DNA of 64,000 nucleotides from Hormiphora californensis (Eukaryota; Ctenophora; Tentaculata; Cydippida; Pleurobrachiidae): contig CM035356.1 in assembly GCA_020137815.1 (NCBI GenBank), forward strand, positions 1,648,232-1,712,231, written 5' to 3'. Both the position numbers and the translations under genes were made by a program. Below, piece after piece: positions 59,040 to 64,000 of the stretch (the first letter of the stretch is position 1; every line of letters starts with the position of its first letter). Below the pieces are notes generated by a model. It saw only the letters and a program-made list of their open reading frames with translations. It ran no database searches and was not told the DNA's origin.

Positions 59040-60105
59040 CGGTAATATGACGAAAATTTTTCGGCATTTATCGTTCTAAAGCTAATTCCACTTCTAGGAT
59101 ACTCTATAGGGTCCCTAGAAACAACCCCTGAAGTTATCGCAAGATCGGCGATAAAGAAATTGCATTAATTGTGCCTAATTGGTTACAGGGTGCTTTCAGC
59201 CTGAAGCCAAAACCATAAATACCCTTAAAATAGGAGTATAGACAAAAACCGAGGGCACTAAAGTGATCAGCGTCCTCGCATTAGTGGGGTAGGTGCTGGA
59301 ATTAAGTCTATATCTCATCTGGTTAATTAGATAATTGGATAATCAGCTCTGCGCATAGCCGTTTTTGGCCTTATGGCTATTATATATAGCTATGTTAGGA
59401 AAGGAGTAGAGACAAAACCGAGGGCACTAAAGTGATCAGCGTCCTCGCATTAGTGGGGGTAGGTGCTGGAATTAAGTCTCTATCTCATTTGGTTAATTAG
59501 TTAATTGGATAATTAGATCTGCACATAGCCGTTTTCGGCCATATGGCTGTAGCCACTTAGGAATGGTTTAGAGACATTTCACTGGTGCCATCTTGTAGAC
59601 AATGGCCAAGTTATGGGGGGGTCGACGTCGGACTTTTAAGCTCTATGTCCAACCGTTTAGCCGTTACTTGGCTTTAAAGGTGCTCAAAACGAGCAAAAAC
59701 GGTAAAAAGCCCGATTTTGAGCACCAAATAACGGCTAAACGGTTGGAGATAGAGCATAAAAGTCCGACGTATACCACCCACAACATATAATATCTAATTA
59801 TCCAATTAATTAATTAACCAGATGAGATAGAGACTTAATTCCAGCACCTACCCCCACTAATGCGAGGACGCTGATCACTTTAGTGCCCTCGGTTTTGTCT
59901 ATACTCCTATTTTAAGGGTACTTATGGTTTTGGCTTCAGGCTGAAAGCACCCTGTAACCAATTAGGCCGAATTAAGGCAAGTTCTTCATCGCCGATCTTG
60001 CGACAACTTCAGGGGTTGATTCTAGGGACCCTATAGAGTACCCTAGAAGTGGAATTAGCTTTAGAACGATTAAGCCGAAAAATTTTCGTCATATTACCGC
60101 ACTAG
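59040..60105. mobile_element. about 1.07-kb palindrome with an internal 150-bp duplication
   Basis: GCGGTAATATGACGAAAATT is mirrored by AATTTTCGTCATATTACCGC. The arms include CTAATTCCACTTCTAGG and its inverse. The left half carries a tandem-like duplication of about 150 bp (59231-59380 and 59402-59550) starting GGAGTATAGACAAAAACCG; the right arm matches one copy. Confidence 0.78.
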
Positions 60106-60345
60106 TGGCGGGTCAACAAAATTCACAAAAAAATTCAAAAAAATTTTTGGGGAAAAAATCCTGCCACTAAATCGGGGTGCCACTAAATCGGGGGCCATTA
60201 AATCGGGGTCCGACTGTATATCAGTGTTGATTGGATGGGTAGTACGTATAATATTGTCAAAAATAACGCAAATGATCTATTAAAGCGGGATTAAAAGCTT
60301 CAAAAAGACTTAAAAAAGCTTCTTTTTTTGTTAATAATGTTAATA

Positions 60346-60517
60346 CAGTCGGACCCCGATTTAGGGGACCCCGATTTAGTGGCACCCCGATTTAGGGACA
60401 GGATTTTTTTCCCCCGATATATGAAATTAACCTTATTTGACCCCGATTTAGTGGACACCCCGATTTAGTGGACAAGAGCCTTTCCCCCGAGGGTGTCCCA
60501 AAATCGGGGTCCGACTG
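60346..60517. mobile_element. 172-bp pogo/Tigger-like MITE (TA target)
   Basis: CAGTCGGACCCCGATTTAGG and AAAATCGGGGTCCGACTG are flanked by TA. Internal CCCCGATTTAGTGG units are repeated. A right-end fragment of the same family lies at 60165-60219. It is inserted in the G7 element. Confidence 0.85.
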
Positions 60518-61756
60518 TAATGTTAATAATGTTAATAATGTTAATGTTAACATTTTAAAAATTTTCATGAAACATTAACATTAACATGACGACCCCCCCG
60601 GTTCATCACGGCATTGCATTGTGGGCCGAGCCTGACACAATTCTCATTTCTTTTGCATGAAAACCGTGGTCAGAGCATTGGACTGTCACTTGTCAGGCAC
60701 TGTATCTACTGAAACTTAATTCAGTGAAAGTAAGACCTAAAATCGTCCTCGCTTACACCGTACAAGAATAAACTGTTATGTCCTAACCCTCCGGCATATG
60801 TCTGGCACCGCTGACCCGATCTGAGCGCACTGAGAATCAAATTGGGGTATGGGCGTGGCGCCGCTATACAGTCCGGCATCCTTTTCGTAGTACGAATCGT
60901 ACACCATAAAAGAATGAATTTCATGTTGTAACCCACTACCCAGTAACCCTCCTGGACAAAGAATAAAGTGTTCTCTAGAGCTGAGAGTGAGTGCCTCTGA
61001 GTGACTCCACTTTTGGGTACATGACATTGTTTCGGTATTCATTTGAACGTTGAAAATCAAAATCAACTGCGTGCTGTGGTGCCAATTGAAGTTGATCTTC
61101 TCAAGAACGGAGTTGGTAATCCGTTCTGTGCTCGTAGAAGTCTCAGGGTGAGGTTGTTGAGCTCAATTGAGTAACTAGGGGTGAGGAGTTGCCGGCTGGG
61201 GGGGGGGGGGGGTAGCTGTAGACCTCTGGCTCTGTCAGGCCAAAGCTCAGGCCAGGCATCATGTGTAGGCCCTACAACCAATCAAATTTAGATCCAAGTG
61301 ACACGTTTGACCGCCATGTCTCACGATCCTTTACAAAATTAACCCCAACTTTCTAAACCACCTTGTGGCTTTTCGTCAACTCACACTCACAATAAAGGGT
61401 TGAACTTGGACGTGACGAAACTCCAAGTTCAACCCTCTATTGTGACTCAACTAAATCAATTACTTTTCTAGTTTTCCATTATCATGGACCGTATTCTCTA
61501 CAACAGATGGTTTTATTTGAATTACTAATACAATCATAGCAACAAAACGTGATTAATTGATTATCATGTTTTTCTCTCGCTCCTTCCCCTTCTCTCGATA
61601 TCGATAACGGTGGTACCAGGGGAGATCGAAAGGGAATGAGGTAGCTAGCGAGAGCGATATGAGCGAGCTAGCGAGCCTAGAGACGAGCCTATATGAGATA
61701 GATAGCGATAGAGACGCGTAGATCTCCCCTATCTATCTACTTCTCTGCTAGCTCTC

Positions 61757-61788
61757 TCTATACTGCTATCTCTCTCTCTCTTTCTAGC

Positions 61789-61850
<62 letters not shown>

Positions 61851-61870
61851 CTCTCTCACACACTCTCTCT
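61757..61870. repeat. (CT)n microsatellite
   Basis: CT run with few interruptions, preceded by an irregular GAGCGA/GATAGCGA-rich stretch (61570-61756). Confidence 0.93.
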
Positions 61871-62184
61871 GCCGGTATGCAAACAAACGGCCTCCTCGGC
61901 CTCCCAGGTGGCGAATCTCATTTTTAACCGAATTCAACACGGCAGGTTCCAGTTTATAGCTGATTTTATCGAGCTCTCGTGAGCTTTGTTTTGTTAGGCC
62001 ATATCTTTGTTTTCTGTATATAATTAGAGAAGTCATCTCTATATCGAGTGTGTGTGTGTGTAGGTAACACCAACGTCCAACAATAAACAGTAAAATTCAT
62101 CCCATTGCTACATCAATATGTACTGTTGACTGTTCCATTCTCCGTGTTTGTTTTTCGGATTATTACTACCCACAGGGTATTGGG

Positions 62185-62281
62185 CTGTCAGAGCATTGGC
62201 CTGACCCATTCTCGCTTCTCTCAAATAACTAGTTCTGCACGCGGAGCGCACGAGAACTGAGGTCAGAGCATTGGCCTGACA
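62185..62281. mobile_element. 97-bp MITE, CTGTCAGAGCATTGGCCTGAC family, perfect 9-bp TSD
   Basis: It starts CTGTCAGAGCATTGGCCTGA and ends TCAGAGCATTGGCCTGACA. GGTATTGGG flanks it at 62176-62184 and 62282-62290. It lies just upstream of the transporter gene. Confidence 0.9.
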
Positions 62282-62420
62282 GGTATTGGGTAATACCCAG
62301 CGACATTTTGAGAAGCATGTTATATTGTTATTTGTACTTTTAGTTTTCTATAGGAACTATAGCTGTCTGGTGCCCCTCTCCCCTCTCTTACATATTTGTC
62401 TAGATTCGGGAGGCATTGGA

Positions 62421-63862
62421 ATGGTATTGGTCAGAAGAAATTGGGTAATAGTAGCTTGCTGCGCTCTCGGTGGACATGCTGTTAACTTAATTCCATTTTC
62501 CTATGGAATGTTCTTGGTAAGTTTGAGTAAAAGGTTTTACTTATCTTATAAAGATATTTTGAGAGCAAGATAAGATTTGTTGAGTAAGGAGTAAGGGGTG
62601 GGAGAGACTCACTTAATAACACGATACTCATAAGATAGCTCTGCTAATTTAGCATGGATGTAGCTTAATTTAAATGTCCATCACCCCCAGCCGTATGTTT
62701 ACTCATATCTCCACGAGAGGAATCCGAATATACAATCCTCCCTGATGCACATTCACGCCCCTCTCTGTTTGACTGTAGCTACAGGGACTGCCTGGACTTT
62801 CGGGGTTTTCCAGGTTGGTGTTTACAAAATAATGGACGTCCCCTTTTTTTAGTTTTAGTGCGTTGTTTACAGATTTCTACGATAAATCTTTCTCCCACTC
62901 CCAGAAATATGTTGGACAATTACAACTTCATCTGCTGAATGGGCTAGGTCTCGTTTTCTGGATGATAATTCTTTATCTATTGGGGCACAACTTTATTGCC
63001 ATAACTCTAGTAATAGGTAACCGATTATTAATCACTGTGTCTGTAGTCATATAGCTGCAGAACGCTGCAATGTTTTTGTTCAGACTAATTCTAAACTAGA
63101 TTCAAATCTAACTACTTAGATCAAAATTGTGTCAGATTTGTAAACCCGATCAGTATCATCTCCCATTTTAGCGGCAGTCGGTTTTCATGCTGGTCAATTA
63201 CACGTATTCTTTTCACAACGTGTTACTGAAGAAGGACGGGAATATTCTGCCACAGCCAACGGAGTCTATGGGTTCTTATTTGGGTTAGCTGGTCTATGGG
63301 GCAACATAATGAGTAGCGCCTATATAAATCCTTGGGGAATAGAGCCAACTAAACATATGCTACCGAACTCCAGCCAAATAACGTTAGTAGAATTATCGCG
63401 GTAAACAGATGACCATTTTATCCGGGATCGTCGGAGGTGCAGAGGTCTCTTCCCACCTCAAATTACCGTCAAATGACCGTCTCAAATAATCACATTATTT
63501 TTCAGCACAATATTCGATGATGATAGGATATTGGCACGTGTCCAGAATAACTGGTTAATATTAGCAGCCATAATGTTTGTCCTTCTGCTACCGGGCTACT
63601 TTTGCATAGGTACCATGGGGATAGTCCGTAGGAAAAACACCAAACCCAAGTGAGGGCTATTTTGTTCTTTTGACTCATGAATCTTGTAATTTTAATTTTC
63701 TCAGCAAAAAGCAAAAAAGAAGAGCAAGCAGAGACTTCAGCTGAGAGTGAGAGAAAACCTATTCTATTTGAAAAAGATAAGGACATTGTAAAAGGTATCC
63801 CAGAAACTTTTGTGGAGGAGAAGATTGCCTCGCCTATTGGATTTACACTCTTTCTCACAACA
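62421..63862 (+). CDS. major-facilitator-type membrane transporter, N-terminal part (continues past window)
   Basis: Exons are 62421-62516, 62691-62813, 62905-63016, 63172-63400, 63506-63609 and 63705-63862, all GT-AG and phase-consistent. The translation shows hydrophobic helices: WVIVACCALGGHAVNLIPF, LCLTVATGTAWTFGVF, LGLVFWMIILYLLGHNFIAI, VYGFLFGLAGLWGNIMSSAY and WLILAAIMFVLLLPGYFCI. A charged cytoplasmic loop follows (KSKKEEQAETSAESERKP), which suits the central loop between the two six-helix halves of an MFS protein. SYGMFLPYVYSYL resembles oxalate/formate-antiporter or monocarboxylate-type transporters, and UNC-93-like proteins are the alternative. The substrate is not readable. The ATG at 62421 is the first in the exon, but an upstream exon cannot be excluded; an acceptor-like TCTAG lies at 62399-62403. 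Confidence 0.75.
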
Positions 63863-63885
63863 GTAAGGATTTGGATTTTGGATGT

Positions 63886-63970
63886 CCCTCTCTGGCGTCG
63901 CCGACACCATCTGAGCGCACTGTCGAGAATCAAATCAGGGTCGATCTGGTGCCATGCCGCCAGACAGAGA
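63886..63970. mobile_element. MITE of the CTGTCTGGCGG family in the transporter intron
   Basis: CTCTCTGGCGTCGCCGACAC and GTGCCATGCCGCCAGACAG are the ends. The flanks GGATGTCC and AGATGTCC match at 7 of 8 bases. The interior ATCTGAGCGCACTG is shared with the fragment near 60810. Confidence 0.65.
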
Positions 63971-64000
63971 TGTCCTGAGACTAGCGGGTGGCCAAATTTG

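Larger units (their letters stand above)
58734..60599. mobile_element. 1.87-kb G7-ended element with subterminal TTAACAAAA repeats, perfect 8-bp TSD
   Basis: The ends GGGGGGGTCGTCATGTTAA and TTAACATGACGACCCCCCC are flanked by GGTTCATC (58726-58733 and 60600-60607). The left end carries GTTAATTTT-type units, a spacer, then inverted ATTAACAAA units. The right end has GTTAATAAT units. It contains the palindrome 59040-60105 and the MITE 60346-60517. No ORF resembles a transposase. Confidence 0.87.
54846..62420. other. 7.6-kb intergenic region without genes, mostly foldback elements
   Basis: This region lies between the KIF6 stop and the transporter exons. The recognisable elements are listed separately. 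In 54846-55150, 56701-57540 and 60720-61190 I see no gene, only short repeat fragments such as CTGACCCGATCTGAGCGCACTG-like sequence near 60810. A G-run of 14 lies at 61198-61211. No ORF here resembles a known protein. Confidence 0.6.

Noticed and set aside
62421-63862. Firm assignment of the transporter to UNC-93 or to a monocarboxylate transporter
   Set aside because: The visible helices fit MFS in general, but no diagnostic motif is clear in the partial sequence.

Overview
The window is eukaryotic, and almost certainly from an invertebrate animal. It holds long genes split by GT-AG introns, dense short foldback transposons, large (CT)n/(GA)n tracts and two minisatellites. The proteins are animal-type: DNA polymerase alpha, an ARAP protein with the full metazoan domain order, and the ciliary kinesin KIF6. 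KIF6 suggests an animal with motile cilia. I cannot name the phylum from sequence alone.

Layout. Positions 268-6522 (minus strand) hold the 5' eight exons of POLA1; its C-terminal exons lie beyond the left edge. A short plus-strand coding tail (3-104) ends at the left edge. POLA1 is head-to-head with a 33-exon ARAP gene (7848-41717, plus strand), with about 1.3 kb carrying foldback repeats between them. The ARAP introns hold a 6.7-kb minisatellite, a nested retroelement with reverse transcriptase inside a TTAA-flanked foldback transposon (22297-26742), and many MITEs. A nest of palindromic elements (42286-44469) separates ARAP from KIF6 (45861-54845, plus strand, about 16 exons plus one exon I could not find). 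From 54846 to 62420 there is no gene, only layered foldback elements. The 5' part of a major-facilitator-type membrane transporter (62421-63862, plus strand) runs off the right edge. Exon joins were checked by reading phase. POLA1 is phase-consistent throughout, ARAP needs one frame change in its linker exon, and KIF6 lacks one short exon of length 1 mod 3.

The most unusual features are these. (1) The 55-bp minisatellite at 312-2134 is an amplified 3' splice site: each unit is the 5' edge of a POLA1 coding exon plus its polypyrimidine tract and AG. (2) Three foldback elements start with seven or more G and carry diverged subterminal tandem repeats around TNACAAA, arranged in opposite orientations; two have perfect 8-bp target duplications. 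(3) The ARAP protein has a long linker between PH1 and PH2 in which a short hydrophobic-acidic motif recurs seven times. (4) Several tiny MITEs with 8- or 9-bp target duplications sit in introns, one starting exactly at a splice donor.

The genes serve unrelated housekeeping and cell-biological roles (replication priming, Arf/Rho signalling, cilia, transport). Nothing suggests they work as one functional cluster.
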